From: an uncultured Mollicutes bacterium
GTDB taxonomy: Bacteria; Bacillota_I; Bacilli_A; RFN20; CAG-826
Direction of reading: 5' to 3'
NCBI GenBank assembly: GCA_900540395.1
Contig: UQFQ01000006.1
Coordinates: 1 to 64,000, forward strand
DNA: 64,000 bases
The position numbers were made by a program, and so were the translations under genes. Every line of letters begins with the position of its first letter. Position 1 is the stretch's first letter. Shown in pieces: positions 18,821-28,030 of this stretch. The notes beneath the pieces are model-generated. The model was not told the DNA's origin. It did not search any database and was given only the letters and a program-made list of their open reading frames with translations.

Positions 18821-21105
18821 TTTAAACTAACAATAGTTGAACCACTTCCTCCATCAAGTTCGCTTCCAATACGATATTTATCGACATTTTTTCTTCTTTT
18901 TAAGAAAGAATGAATGCCTTCTCTAAGCTTCCCGCTTCCATAACCATGGATAATTTTGACTTCTTTTAATCCTTTTAAAACACAATCATCAAGATATTTA
19001 TCAAGAGCGATTAAAGCATCATCTACACGATAACCAATCAAGTTTAAAGAAGATAAGACTTGTTTTTGCCCGAGGATATATTTATCTGCATTTATCGCTG
19101 GTTTTATTGCTTCTTTAGGTGCTTCAATCAACTCACATTGATCTTTAGTAGCATTTAAGGTAAAACCATCACTTGTTAAAATACGCAATTTATTACCATT
19201 TTCAGAAGCAACTTTACCACTTATATTAAGTGATTTAATTGTTACATAATTCCCAACAGTAATGTTTTCATTTTTCTGTTTCTTTACGTTAATTTTATCG
19301 AGCTTCTCTTCAGCTTTTTTAATGTCTTTATCTTTTAAGAAAGCATTATAAATATTATTAATTTCGTTATATTTGTCGTTTAAGAAAATATCAAATTTAT
19401 CGATTTTTTGATTCTTTAATTTATTTTCTTTATCCCTTATTTCTTTTTCTCGACGTGCTAAATCATCCTTTAATTTCGCAAGGCTTTCTTGCCTTTGTTT
19501 TAATTTCTCATCTTTTGTAGCGAGATATCTTTCTTTTTCATCTAATACGTGCAATTTTTTATCATCTTCACTTGCAAATGAGTTGTCGTAAATTTTCTTA
19601 GCGTCAGCTATTAACTCACCAGGTAATCCGAATTTTTTGCCGATTAAAAAACCATAACTTTTGCCACTTACACCAAGTAAAATTTTGAATGTTGGAGTAA
19701 CGTTTTTTTCATTAAAAATAAATGAAGCATTTAAAATTTGCTTATTTGTTAATCCATATTTTTTAAGCAATTCATAATGTGAAGTGACCAATGATAAAGC
19801 TTTAATTTTTAGTAATTGTTTTACAATAGCGACAGCTAAAGCTTCGCCTTCTTTAGGATCAGTTCCAGTACAAAGTTCGTCAATAACTACTAAATCACTA
19901 CTAGTTATCGACTGAAGAATTACTGAAATATTACTAATATGGGCCGAAAAGGTACTTAAATTGTTTTCTATAGATTGACTATCGCCTATATCTACAAATA
20001 TATTATCAAAGATACAAACCTCACTATCAATGCTTGCTGGAATTGCTAATCCAAGCTTAATCATATAGGCACAAATAGCAATTGTTTTTAGCGCTATAGT
20101 CTTACCACCTGCATTTGGCCCACTTATAATCATAAGAGTTTTGTCTTTACCTAAAATGAAGTCATTACCAACGCAAATATTTTTATCAATTAAAGGATGC
20201 TTTGCATTAAGCAACTTAAAATAGTGTTCGTTATTTACAACCGGAATATTTGCATCAATTTCCTTAGCGTATTTTGATTTAGAAGCAAGGAAATCAAGTT
20301 CACCTAATATCTCATTGTTGTTAATGAGTTCGTTTCCTGCTTCAACTACTTTAGTTGTTAGAGCAAACAAAATCTTATTAATTTCATCTCTTTCTTTAAG
20401 CCTTAAAACAGAAAGTTGATTTTCAAGTTCCAGAATCTCTTTTGGCTCTATAAAAGTTGTTTGACCGCTATCAGATATATCTTGCACTATTCCATCAATG
20501 CTACTTTTATATGATGAATTTACAGGTATTGCATAATGCCCATTTCTTAAAACAAAATTATCTCCTGATAACTTATCTTTATATTTAGAAAATATGCTGT
20601 TCAAAGAACTATGGATGTATTTATTAACACTATAAATATTTTTCCTAATTAAACTTAGTTCTTTCGACGCGCTATCTTTAACAGTGTTTTCTGGAGAAAT
20701 AGCACTAGAAATTGCATTATATAGTATTTCATTAGCCTTCAAGGACATGAATAGCTCGTTTAAATAATTCAAATCTTCTTTAATTTTTAATGAATACTTT
20801 ATTGTATCAACAGTTGTTTGAATCTCTTGTTTGATAGCATTTAAAGTCATTTCATTAAAAACATTACCCTTTTTGGCATAGGAAATCTCTTCATACATAT
20901 CAAGTTCACTAAGAATAGGAAAATCGTTATATATCGATAAAACTTCTATTGTTTCTTTGAGTTTACATAACTCTTTTGATACATATTTAAAATCTTTAGA
21001 AGGCTTTAAATCATCGACCTTTTTAGCGCCAATCTTCGTTTTTGTGTAAAATTTTATTTTCTCTTTTATTTTTTCAATTTCTAATACAGTTTCTAAATTT
21101 GTCAT
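18817..21105 (-). CDS. mutS2: MutS2 family protein with Smr nuclease domain
   Basis: MutS2 acts on recombination intermediates and stalled ribosomes rather than in mismatch repair. It lacks the mismatch-recognition domain and has a core of helical lever arms. The ATPase carries GPNAGGKT near residue 330 and VVIDELCTGTD. A long coiled coil follows (about 515-625). The C-terminal Smr domain (about 690-762) shows KIIHGYGSGKLREGIH and ends ELDGGSGSTIV. No Shine-Dalgarno precedes the start; a TATATT hexamer 6 nt upstream makes a leaderless start possible. It is divergent from rnhC. Confidence 0.95.
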   Translation of the reverse strand: MTNLETVLEIEKIKEKIKFYTKTKIGAKKVDDLKPSKDFKYVSKELCKLKETIEVLSIYNDFPILSELDMYEEISYAKKGNVFNEMTLNAIKQEIQTTVDTIKYSLKIKEDLNYLNELFMSLKANEILYNAISSAISPENTVKDSASKELSLIRKNIYSVNKYIHSSLNSIFSKYKDKLSGDNFVLRNGHYAIPVNSSYKSSIDGIVQDISDSGQTTFIEPKEILELENQLSVLRLKERDEINKILFALTTKVVEAGNELINNNEILGELDFLASKSKYAKEIDANIPVVNNEHYFKLLNAKHPLIDKNICVGNDFILGKDKTLMIISGPNAGGKTIALKTIAICAYMIKLGLAIPASIDSEVCIFDNIFVDIGDSQSIENNLSTFSAHISNISVILQSITSSDLVVIDELCTGTDPKEGEALAVAIVKQLLKIKALSLVTSHYELLKKYGLTNKQILNASFIFNEKNVTPTFKILLGVSGKSYGFLIGKKFGLPGELIADAKKIYDNSFASEDDKKLHVLDEKERYLATKDEKLKQRQESLAKLKDDLARREKEIRDKENKLKNQKIDKFDIFLNDKYNEINNIYNAFLKDKDIKKAEEKLDKINVKKQKNENITVGNYVTIKSLNISGKVASENGNKLRILTSDGFTLNATKDQCELIEAPKEAIKPAINADKYILGQKQVLSSLNLIGYRVDDALIALDKYLDDCVLKGLKEVKIIHGYGSGKLREGIHSFLKRRKNVDKYRIGSELDGGSGSTIVSLK

Positions 21106-21130
21106 AAATCTAATATATCTATTTTACTTT

Positions 21131-21166
21131 AAAATTAACTTTTCCGAATATTAATTTTTTCCGATT
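21131..21166. repeat. Short direct repeat in the mutS2-rnhC divergent region
   Basis: On the minus strand the segment TCGGAAAA-N2-TTAAT is followed by TTCGGAAAA-N-TTAAT, two near-identical units about 17 bp apart between the divergent genes. It may be an operator or chance in AT-rich DNA. Confidence 0.35.
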
Positions 21167-21180
21167 ATTATCTTATTTTT

Positions 21181-21208
21181 TTTACATTTTTAATATAAAT
21201 GCTATAAT
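21181..21208 (+). promoter_or_regulatory. Promoter of rnhC, predicting a leaderless mRNA
   Basis: TTTACA (21181-21186) and TATAAT (21203-21208) are 16 nt apart. The ATG begins at 21216, 7 nt after the -10, so transcription should start at or next to the initiation codon. There is no Shine-Dalgarno sequence. Confidence 0.7.
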
Positions 21209-21215
21209 ACAAGCA

Positions 21216-22148
21216 ATGATAACAATAAAGGTAACCAAAAATAACCTCGAAAATCTTGAAAAAACTTATCTTAATTATATCGTAGAAAGAAACATTGGAT
21301 ATATTCTTTTTGTTGCTAAAACAGACAAAAATATCATTACTGCCTACGACAATAAAAAGGGTAATAACTTTAAGGTTACAATTCAAGGAGAAAATGCACT
21401 TGAACTCGCAGAAAAATGGTCTAATTCGCCTGCTACTTTACCTAGAAAAACCAAGGATTATACTGGCCCAGTCGTTTATCTAGATATCGACGAGCAAATT
21501 GGCAGCGATGAAGTTGGAACTGGTGATTTTTTTGGGCCAATTGTTGTTTGTGCTTGTTATTCAAATCACGACACTATGAAAGTTATTGAAGATTATAAAA
21601 TAACTGACTCTAAAAAGATGTCTGATCAAAAGATACTACAAATTATTCCTTCAATTCTCAAAAAGGTTCACTTCTCATGCAAAATATTTAGCGATGAAAA
21701 ATATAACAATGCTATCAAACAAGGATATAACATGAATCAAATTAAAGCTATGGCTCATAATTATGTTCTTGATAAACTTCATAGACGTTGCCCTTATGTT
21801 AAAAATATATATGTAGATCAATTCACTCCTGAAAATAAATACTATGAATATTTAAGTGGTATTTCACCTGAAAATGTTCAAAAAAATATTGTTTTTAGGG
21901 AAAAAGGTGAACTTTGCTTCCCTAGTGTTGCTTTAGCAAGTAACATTGCTCGATATACTTTTTTACAATATATGAGTGAATTAGGCGAAAAATATGGAGT
22001 TAAAATCCCACTAGGAGCAAGCAAAGAAGTTAATGAATTTGCAAAAAAATTCATCAATAAATTTGGTATCGATGAATTTAATAAAATAGTTAAGCAAAAT
22101 TTTAAAAATTACGCCGAAGTAACTAATGATTCCGTTTCTTTGGTTTAA
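21216..22148 (+). CDS. rnhC: Ribonuclease HIII
   Basis: RNase HIII removes RNA from RNA-DNA hybrids. The N-terminal TBP-like domain (residues 1-80) precedes the catalytic core, which opens with GSDEVGTGDFFGP (catalytic Asp98-Glu99). Further active-site acids are expected in DSKK and YVDQF. The length of 310 fits. It is one of few plus-strand genes and runs convergently into rluD with a 4-nt overlap. It lies opposite mutS2, a common Firmicutes pairing. Confidence 0.95.
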   Translation: MITIKVTKNNLENLEKTYLNYIVERNIGYILFVAKTDKNIITAYDNKKGNNFKVTIQGENALELAEKWSNSPATLPRKTKDYTGPVVYLDIDEQIGSDEVGTGDFFGPIVVCACYSNHDTMKVIEDYKITDSKKMSDQKILQIIPSILKKVHFSCKIFSDEKYNNAIKQGYNMNQIKAMAHNYVLDKLHRRCPYVKNIYVDQFTPENKYYEYLSGISPENVQKNIVFREKGELCFPSVALASNIARYTFLQYMSELGEKYGVKIPLGASKEVNEFAKKFINKFGIDEFNKIVKQNFKNYAEVTNDSVSLV

Positions 22149-23056
22149 TTTTCTAACTTGTCTAGCACTTCTTTAAAATATTGAGGTAAGTCTGTTTCTA
22201 AACTTATCTCTTTTTTTAATATTGGATGATAAAAAGTTAATTTATATGCATGTAGCAATTGCCCATCATTATATAAACTAGTACTTCCACCATATAGTTT
22301 ATCCCCAACTAAAGGATGATTTATCGAAGACATATGAACTCTGATTTGATGAGTACGGCCTGTTTCTAATCGACATTTAATCAAAGTGTAATTAGAATAA
22401 CGTTTTAAAACTTCAAAATGAGTTATTGCCTCTTTCCCATTTTGATTATCAATTGCCATTTTTAAACGATTTGACTTATCTCTTCCAATTTTTCCAATGA
22501 TTTTCCCATTGTCACTTCTAATTACGCCATCAGTTAAAGCAATATATTCACGATGCATGGAGTGATCTTCAAGTTGTTTTGCAATTTCTTTATGTGCGTA
22601 ATCGTCCTTACAAATTAAAAGTAATCCACTTGTATCTTTATCAATTCTATGAACGATTCCAATACGTTCTAAGCCATTAACCTGAGATAATTTTTTATTA
22701 GCATAAATTAAAGCATTAACAAGCGTGTCGTTATGATGTCCATCTCCTGGATGAACAACGAGTCCTTTTGGTTTATTTATAACTAGTAAATAATCATCTT
22801 CATAAACAATATCTAAATTAAACTCATAAGGGAGCAAATCTGTATTACTTTCTTTTTGGACATAATTCACAAGAATTGTGTCACCTTCTTTGACTTTATA
22901 AGATGGGGAAACATACTGATTATTAACTAGAATACTACTATTTTTGATTAAATTAGCATAATAAACACGAGAATTAAGAGAGTCTAAAAGAGTTAAGGCT
23001 TTATCTAACCTTAACCCTTCTAAGTTTTTTTCTATCTTAAATTCTTTGCTATTCAT
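22145..23056 (-). CDS. rluD: RluD/YlyB-type pseudouridine synthase
   Basis: This large-ribosomal-subunit pseudouridine synthase has an N-terminal S4 RNA-binding domain (first 80 residues) and the RluA-family catalytic motif HRIDKDTSGLL near residue 138, including the catalytic Asp. The end of the core has LETGRTHQIRVH. The length is 303. It overlaps lspA by 8 nt; the lspA-rluD pair is a standard Firmicutes arrangement. Confidence 0.93.
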   Translation of the reverse strand: MNSKEFKIEKNLEGLRLDKALTLLDSLNSRVYYANLIKNSSILVNNQYVSPSYKVKEGDTILVNYVQKESNTDLLPYEFNLDIVYEDDYLLVINKPKGLVVHPGDGHHNDTLVNALIYANKKLSQVNGLERIGIVHRIDKDTSGLLLICKDDYAHKEIAKQLEDHSMHREYIALTDGVIRSDNGKIIGKIGRDKSNRLKMAIDNQNGKEAITHFEVLKRYSNYTLIKCRLETGRTHQIRVHMSSINHPLVGDKLYGGSTSLYNDGQLLHAYKLTFYHPILKKEISLETDLPQYFKEVLDKLEN

Positions 23057-23678
23057 TGTTTTTAGGTTCTTCTTGAACTTTATTTTGTTCAGCTTCTTCT
23101 AGTTTCTTTATTGTTTCTTTATGAGCTTTATCTTCTTTGGAAGTTTTATATTCATCATAAATTAAATAACCAAGTAATAATAAAATACCAACAACTAAAC
23201 AAGAATCGGCAATATTAAAAATACCAAATCCTGGAAGCCAAGATTGAACAGAAATAAAATCAACTACACCTCTATCAAAGAAGAATGTACGATCAATTAA
23301 ATTTCCAATATCGCCACCTAATATCAAAGCAAGACAAACCCCAAAGAATGGATTTATTTTTTTATCTTTGTAAATAAGGTAGCCAATATAAATCAATAGA
23401 CCAATTGCAACTAGCCAAGATAATAAAACAAAAATGATTCTAATCCATAAAGCATCGTCGCCCATACCAAAGGCAGCACCTTTATTGTATACAAGAGTAA
23501 ATTCAATAAAATTTGGTATAAAAGTGACTGGCTGCCCTAATGTAAGATAATTCATTGCTACAACTTTTGTCACTTGGTCAATAACAATAGCTGCTATAAC
23601 AATTGAAAAGAAATAAATAAAGAAAATTAAATACTTTTTAAAGTTTATTTTTTTAAAGCTTTCAAGCATCTTGGACAT
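23049..23678 (-). CDS. lspA: Lipoprotein signal peptidase II
   Basis: LspA cleaves prolipoproteins at the lipobox cysteine. Four membrane segments are visible. The two catalytic aspartates lie in GGDIGNLIDR and FNIADSCLVVG. At 209 residues it is longer than usual (about 160), owing to an N-terminal cytoplasmic lead and a charged C-terminal tail. An AAGGAG 7 nt upstream fixes the ATG, so it overlaps the ileS end by 34 nt. Several lipoproteins in the window are its likely substrates. Confidence 0.95.
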   Translation of the reverse strand: MSKMLESFKKINFKKYLIFFIYFFSIVIAAIVIDQVTKVVAMNYLTLGQPVTFIPNFIEFTLVYNKGAAFGMGDDALWIRIIFVLLSWLVAIGLLIYIGYLIYKDKKINPFFGVCLALILGGDIGNLIDRTFFFDRGVVDFISVQSWLPGFGIFNIADSCLVVGILLLLGYLIYDEYKTSKEDKAHKETIKKLEEAEQNKVQEEPKNNE

Positions 23679-24352
23679 AAATGTGCTCCTTCAACTTCTT
23701 TAATTTCGCTTTCATCAAAATAATTCCAACATCTATCACATTTAATACCAGAATGTTTGCTTACTTTTGAATAAGTTAATTTATTTTCGTTTTCTTTTAA
23801 AGATTCATCAAAATTAACTTCACTAACAATAAATAATCTAGCAAGTTCTTCTTTAGAAAAATTCTTTAATTCGTTCTTAAGTGTTTCATCTTTAATATTA
23901 AGTGTTAATAAAGCCTCTTGTGCACTTCCAATTTCACCCTTATTTCTTTCATTTTCTAAAGTCTTAAGAGCTTCGTCTCTGAATTCTTTGATTAATTTAT
24001 AATTCTCTAATAACTTAGAATCGAAGTTATGGCTCTTTTTAGGATAATCGTAATAGATAACATTATCTTTAGTTTTTAACGGATAATTTTGATTAACTTC
24101 ATCCATTGTGAAAGGAATAATTGGATTTAATAAGCGCATTAATGTAAAGCAGCACTCATTTAAGACTGTTTGAACTTGTCTTCTTCTTAAACTATCTTTT
24201 TCTTCACAATATAAGATATCTTTAGCGACATCTAAGTAGAAACTACTTAAATCATCACTTAAGAATTTTAAAATTTCACTTGTTCCGCTAATGAAATTAT
24301 ATTGATCCATAGAATCGATAACTTTGTTTTTGACTTCTTCGAGTCTAGCCAA
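23645..24352 (-). CDS. ileS: Isoleucyl-tRNA synthetase, C-terminal part after in-frame stop
   Basis: This frame continues IleRS in the same reading frame as the upstream part; only one TAA at 24425-24427 separates them. It holds the anticodon-binding helices and the C-terminal zinc ribbon (KCDRCWNYF and HLCPRC). No Shine-Dalgarno precedes the nominal TTG start, so independent translation is unlikely. With 24 intervening sense codons the complete protein would be 915 residues, the usual IleRS length. Confidence 0.85.
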   Translation of the reverse strand: MARLEEVKNKVIDSMDQYNFISGTSEILKFLSDDLSSFYLDVAKDILYCEEKDSLRRRQVQTVLNECCFTLMRLLNPIIPFTMDEVNQNYPLKTKDNVIYYDYPKKSHNFDSKLLENYKLIKEFRDEALKTLENERNKGEIGSAQEALLTLNIKDETLKNELKNFSKEELARLFIVSEVNFDESLKENENKLTYSKVSKHSGIKCDRCWNYFDESEIKEVEGAHLCPRCLKALKK

Positions 24353-24424
24353 AATAAATTTATCAATTTCTTCAAAAGTATTAACTTTGTCTTCTTCTTT
24401 AAAGGTATCTTCAATACTTCCGTT

Positions 24425-26392
24425 TTATAAGTTACCTAAAATAAATCTGAAAGTATTTCTAATTTTTCTATATTGATCGCTAATTGTTTTAACAATAGTT
24501 TCTGAAATTCTAACATCTTGTTGGTAATCAGTTAAAGCAGCCCATAAACGTAAGACATCTGCACCATATACACCAATAATTTTAAGTGGATCTAAACCAT
24601 TGCCTTTTGATTTTGACATTTTCTCCCAGTGCTCATCCATAACAAATCCATGGGAAACACATTGTTTATATGGGGAATTACCAGTAGTTGCTAAAGAAAC
24701 AATAAGAGAAGAATTAAACCATCCACGATATTGATCACTGCCCTCTAAATACAAATCAGCAGGATATTTTAATCCTCTTTCTTTTAAAACTCCTGACCAG
24801 CTAGAACCACTATCAAACCAAACATCCATAATATCTTTTTCTTTTTTGAAGATACCATTTGGTGAATGTTCGTTTTTGTAACCATCTGGTAAGAGTTCTT
24901 TTTCACTTAATTTGTACCAAATATTGCTTCCATTTTCTCTAACAAGCTTTTCAATATGATCAAAAACTTCTTTTTCGAGAATTGGAGTTCCATCTTCACA
25001 ATAAATAACTGGAATAGGTACACCCCAAACTCTTTGACGAGAAATACACCAATCAGCACGATCTTTAATCATGTTGACCATTCTATTTTCACCCCATGCT
25101 GGGCTCCATTTTACTTCGTGAATTGCTTTAATTAACTCTTCTCTAATAGGCTCAATTGAACAGAACCATTGTGGAGTAGCTCTAAAAATAACAGGTTTAT
25201 GTGTTCTCCAATCATGTGGATAAGAGTGAACAATATCCTTTTCTTTTACAAGATGCTCATTTTCAGTTAAAATTGCGAGCACTTCCTTATTTGCATCTTC
25301 ATAGAATTTACCAGCAAGACGTGGTCCACAATCTTCGGTTAAATAACCATGTTCATCAACTGGACAATATGGTTTAATTCCATATTTTAAGCAAACCATA
25401 TAGTCATCCATACCATGACCAGGAGCAATGTGAACTAAGCCAGTACCACTATCAGCTGTAACATAATCACCTAAGATTAATAATGAGTCACGATCATAGA
25501 AAGGATGCTTTAAAACGATGCCTTCTAAATCTTTACCTTTAATTGTTTTAATTAATTCGCATTTAGTTAGTCCAAGTTCTACTTGTAATGTACTAGATAA
25601 CTCCTGAAGAAATACTAATTTACCACTAGAAGTGTCATAAACACCATAAATAAAGTTTGGATTAGCACAAACAGCAAGATTAGCAGGAAGTGTCCAAGGA
25701 GTTGTTGTCCAAATCAAAACTTTGCAATCATCATCTAAAATTCCCTTGCCATCTTTTACATCAAACTTAACATAAATTGTATAGGCTTTAACATCAGCAT
25801 ATTCAATTTCAGCTTCAGCTAAAGCACTTTCACTACTAGGTGACCAGTAGACAGGTTTTAAGCCTTTATAGATTAAGCCTTTTTCTGCCATTACTGCAAA
25901 GCAATGAATTTCGTTTGCTTCAAATTCAGGTAATAAAGTTAAATATGGATGATCATAATCACCTAATGCGCCAAGTCTTCTAATATCACTTTTTTGCTTT
26001 TCAACTTGAGATAATGCGTATTCTCTGCACTTCTCTCTGAATTCAAATATTGGAGTAGTTTTTCTATTAACACCGCTTTTTGTAACCATATTTTCAATTG
26101 GTAAGCCGTGTGTATCCCAGCCAAAAATAAATGGAGTTTTATATCCAGACATGTTCTTATATCTAACAACAAAATCTTTTAAAACTCTATTAAGCATATG
26201 ACCACAGTGCATAGCTCCATTTGCATATGGAGGACCATCATGAAGCATGAATTCAAGGTCTTTTCCTTCGTTCATCTTCTCATATACATGTTCTTTAGAC
26301 CATTTTTCAACAAGGACAGGTTCTTTTTTAGCAAGATTACCTCTCATTTCGAAATTTGTTTTTGGCATTAATAGTGAATTTTTAACTTCCAT
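24425..26392 (-). CDS. ileS: Isoleucyl-tRNA synthetase, N-terminal part, ended by premature TAA
   Basis: IleRS charges tRNA-Ile. The class I motifs are GAMHCGH (a HIGH variant, near residue 60) and EKMSKSKGNG (near 592), with the editing domain between (TTTPWTLPANLAV). The frame stops at TAA after FILGNL, at the junction with the anticodon-binding domain. In-frame coding continues downstream. A T-box leader and strong start context show that expression is intended. The stop may be a real mutation, an assembly error or a recoding site; it is an essential gene, so complete loss is improbable. Confidence 0.93.
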   Translation of the reverse strand: MEVKNSLLMPKTNFEMRGNLAKKEPVLVEKWSKEHVYEKMNEGKDLEFMLHDGPPYANGAMHCGHMLNRVLKDFVVRYKNMSGYKTPFIFGWDTHGLPIENMVTKSGVNRKTTPIFEFREKCREYALSQVEKQKSDIRRLGALGDYDHPYLTLLPEFEANEIHCFAVMAEKGLIYKGLKPVYWSPSSESALAEAEIEYADVKAYTIYVKFDVKDGKGILDDDCKVLIWTTTPWTLPANLAVCANPNFIYGVYDTSSGKLVFLQELSSTLQVELGLTKCELIKTIKGKDLEGIVLKHPFYDRDSLLILGDYVTADSGTGLVHIAPGHGMDDYMVCLKYGIKPYCPVDEHGYLTEDCGPRLAGKFYEDANKEVLAILTENEHLVKEKDIVHSYPHDWRTHKPVIFRATPQWFCSIEPIREELIKAIHEVKWSPAWGENRMVNMIKDRADWCISRQRVWGVPIPVIYCEDGTPILEKEVFDHIEKLVRENGSNIWYKLSEKELLPDGYKNEHSPNGIFKKEKDIMDVWFDSGSSWSGVLKERGLKYPADLYLEGSDQYRGWFNSSLIVSLATTGNSPYKQCVSHGFVMDEHWEKMSKSKGNGLDPLKIIGVYGADVLRLWAALTDYQQDVRISETIVKTISDQYRKIRNTFRFILGNL

Positions 26393-26593
26393 AACAACTC
26401 CTTATAAATAAAAAATCCTTAGAAGATCTAAGGACGAATTACCGTGTTACCACCTTAGTTCACCTATTTATATAGGCGCACTCATTGAAATGTAAATAAA
26501 GCATAGAAAGTGATACCTTTAAATCTTTATTGTTATCTTTCACCATACATAACTCGCTAAGAATAAATAAATTTAAAGACTTGTCTTTCAACT
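26393..26593 (-). ncRNA. T-box leader of ileS
   Basis: The minus-strand leader contains the T-box core AGGTGGTAACACGG (26442-26455). It is followed by a terminator stem CCTTAGA/TCTAAGG (26417-26433) with a U-run (26410-26416). Upstream stem I carries an ATC triplet in GGTATCAC, fitting an isoleucine specifier. Uncharged tRNA-Ile should favour the antiterminator and raise ileS expression. Confidence 0.9.
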
Positions 26594-26599
26594 GCTAAT

Positions 26600-26628
26600 A
26601 TGTTAAATAATTTGACACTTTTTTTCAA
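26600..26628 (-). promoter_or_regulatory. Promoter of the ileS T-box transcript
   Basis: On the minus strand TTGAAA (26623-26628) and TAACAT (26600-26605) are 17 nt apart, placing the start near 26593, just before stem I of the T-box. Confidence 0.6.
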
Positions 26629-26678
26629 TCAATTAAATTAATATTTAAGACAATTTATAAAAGGTTTAAAATTAACGC

Positions 26679-27218
26679 ATGGAAAGCAATAAATTCGAAA
26701 AAATAGTTGGCTTAATGCAATTAAAAGGAATTAGTAAAGAACAATTCTTAAACGACTTACAAATTGATGAAAATATGTTTAACGCTTGGGCTCAAGGAAT
26801 GCCTATTAGCGACGAAGAACTTTTAAAAATATCTAATTATTTAGGTGTTACTTTTGATTTCTTTACAATGGATGATGGCAGTTCTGCTCCTAAAAAACGT
26901 TATAGACCTAAATATGATTCTAAAGTAATGCAAACAGTTAATGATTTATACGATGAAGCTTATGAAGAAAAACATAAAAGCGACTCTTCTAAAATATTTA
27001 ATAATGACGATTTATCAGACGGTAAAAAGAAGTTTTCCGCTGTTTTAACTATTATCTCTTTAATTATATTTATCGCATTCTTCATTTATATTTGTACTTT
27101 TGTTACTCAAACTAATAGTGAAACTATGCCAACATTTACAGGTTTCTTAGTTGTTTTTGGAATTATTATTGGCATAATAGTCATCACTACTTTAGTTAAA
27201 CTATTTAAGAAAAAATAA
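26679..27218 (+). CDS. Membrane-anchored XRE-family HTH protein
   Basis: The 179-residue product has an N-terminal helix-turn-helix of the XRE type (about residues 9-65, ISKEQFLNDLQIDENMFNAW). A charged linker follows, then two membrane helices (about 119-141 and 150-172) and a lysine tail. Such fusions suggest a membrane-tethered regulator or a sensor of envelope state. It is divergent from ileS and ends at a bidirectional terminator. No Shine-Dalgarno precedes it; TAAAAT lies 6 nt before the ATG. Its targets are unknown. Confidence 0.85.
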   Translation: MESNKFEKIVGLMQLKGISKEQFLNDLQIDENMFNAWAQGMPISDEELLKISNYLGVTFDFFTMDDGSSAPKKRYRPKYDSKVMQTVNDLYDEAYEEKHKSDSSKIFNNDDLSDGKKKFSAVLTIISLIIFIAFFIYICTFVTQTNSETMPTFTGFLVVFGIIIGIIVITTLVKLFKKK

Positions 27219-27233
27219 TTTGTTATCTAAACG

Positions 27234-27263
27234 AAAAAAGAGTCAGGTTACTGACTCTTTTTT
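27234..27263. terminator. Bidirectional terminator between the XRE gene and alsD
   Basis: A perfect 13-bp stem (AAAAAAGAGTCAG with CTGACTCTTTTTT, loop GTTA) with U-runs in both directions lies between the convergent genes. Confidence 0.9.
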
Positions 27264-27289
27264 AAGGATATATATGGATGGAAATCGAT

Positions 27290-28006
27290 TTATTTTTTAG
27301 ATGCACCTTCAACTGCTTCAGTTTTGGCCTTTAAGTCTTCTTTTAAATTCCATGAAGCAAAATCTTTATCATCTGGTAATATTACGCACCATTCATTAAG
27401 TTTGTTAATTTTATAAGAAGCCTTTTCACTACTTACTTTTAAGATATGACCACCTTTAGTCAAATCTTTTGAGAGGAAATGAATATGCCATCCTGGAAGA
27501 TTCATACCTTCAACATAATTAGGGCAATATAAACCAATTACACAGCCTTTAATATCGTGATATTCAAATTCTCTTTGATCACAAGCTACTTTATAAAGTG
27601 GTTCATAAGGTTTTTCTTGTTTGAAGCAACTTCTAACTCTTACATTAAATGTTCCTTCCATTTTAATCATATAGAAATAATTTTTTGATGGTAAAACTTC
27701 TTCTAGTTGCTTTTTAAAATCTTCGATTGAATCAAAAGAAATTTCTTTTTCTTCACTTTTTTCGTCAAATTTGCATACACAAGCAAATGGTACAGAATCT
27801 TCATCATTCATTTGGCTTACTTCACCAGTTACTCTGCCATTATAAGCTTTGCCTTTATAGAAAATTGCTTCGCCATCTAAGCCATCAAATGTGCCAATTC
27901 CTGTGTCGGCATGCTTTAATAATTCTTTAACTTTAACACTACCTTCATAATCGCCCATCATAAGAGCATTTAAAGTAGAAACTTGAAATAATTTGTTTTC
28001 TTTCAT
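27290..28006 (-). CDS. alsD: Alpha-acetolactate decarboxylase
   Basis: This enzyme converts 2-acetolactate to acetoin. The zinc-binding signature is visible as GWHIHF followed by GGHIL (His at about residues 174, 176 and 187), with the arginine segment VRVRSCF before it. The length of 238 is typical. It is the last gene of a three-gene run after a KdgT-type permease and a glycerol-dehydrogenase-like enzyme. No acetolactate synthase is in the window. Acetoin formation is established for the family; its role here is inferred. Confidence 0.93.
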   Translation of the reverse strand: MKENKLFQVSTLNALMMGDYEGSVKVKELLKHADTGIGTFDGLDGEAIFYKGKAYNGRVTGEVSQMNDEDSVPFACVCKFDEKSEEKEISFDSIEDFKKQLEEVLPSKNYFYMIKMEGTFNVRVRSCFKQEKPYEPLYKVACDQREFEYHDIKGCVIGLYCPNYVEGMNLPGWHIHFLSKDLTKGGHILKVSSEKASYKINKLNEWCVILPDDKDFASWNLKEDLKAKTEAVEGASKK

Positions 28007-28030
28007 ACTATCACCTCATAAAATTCAATA

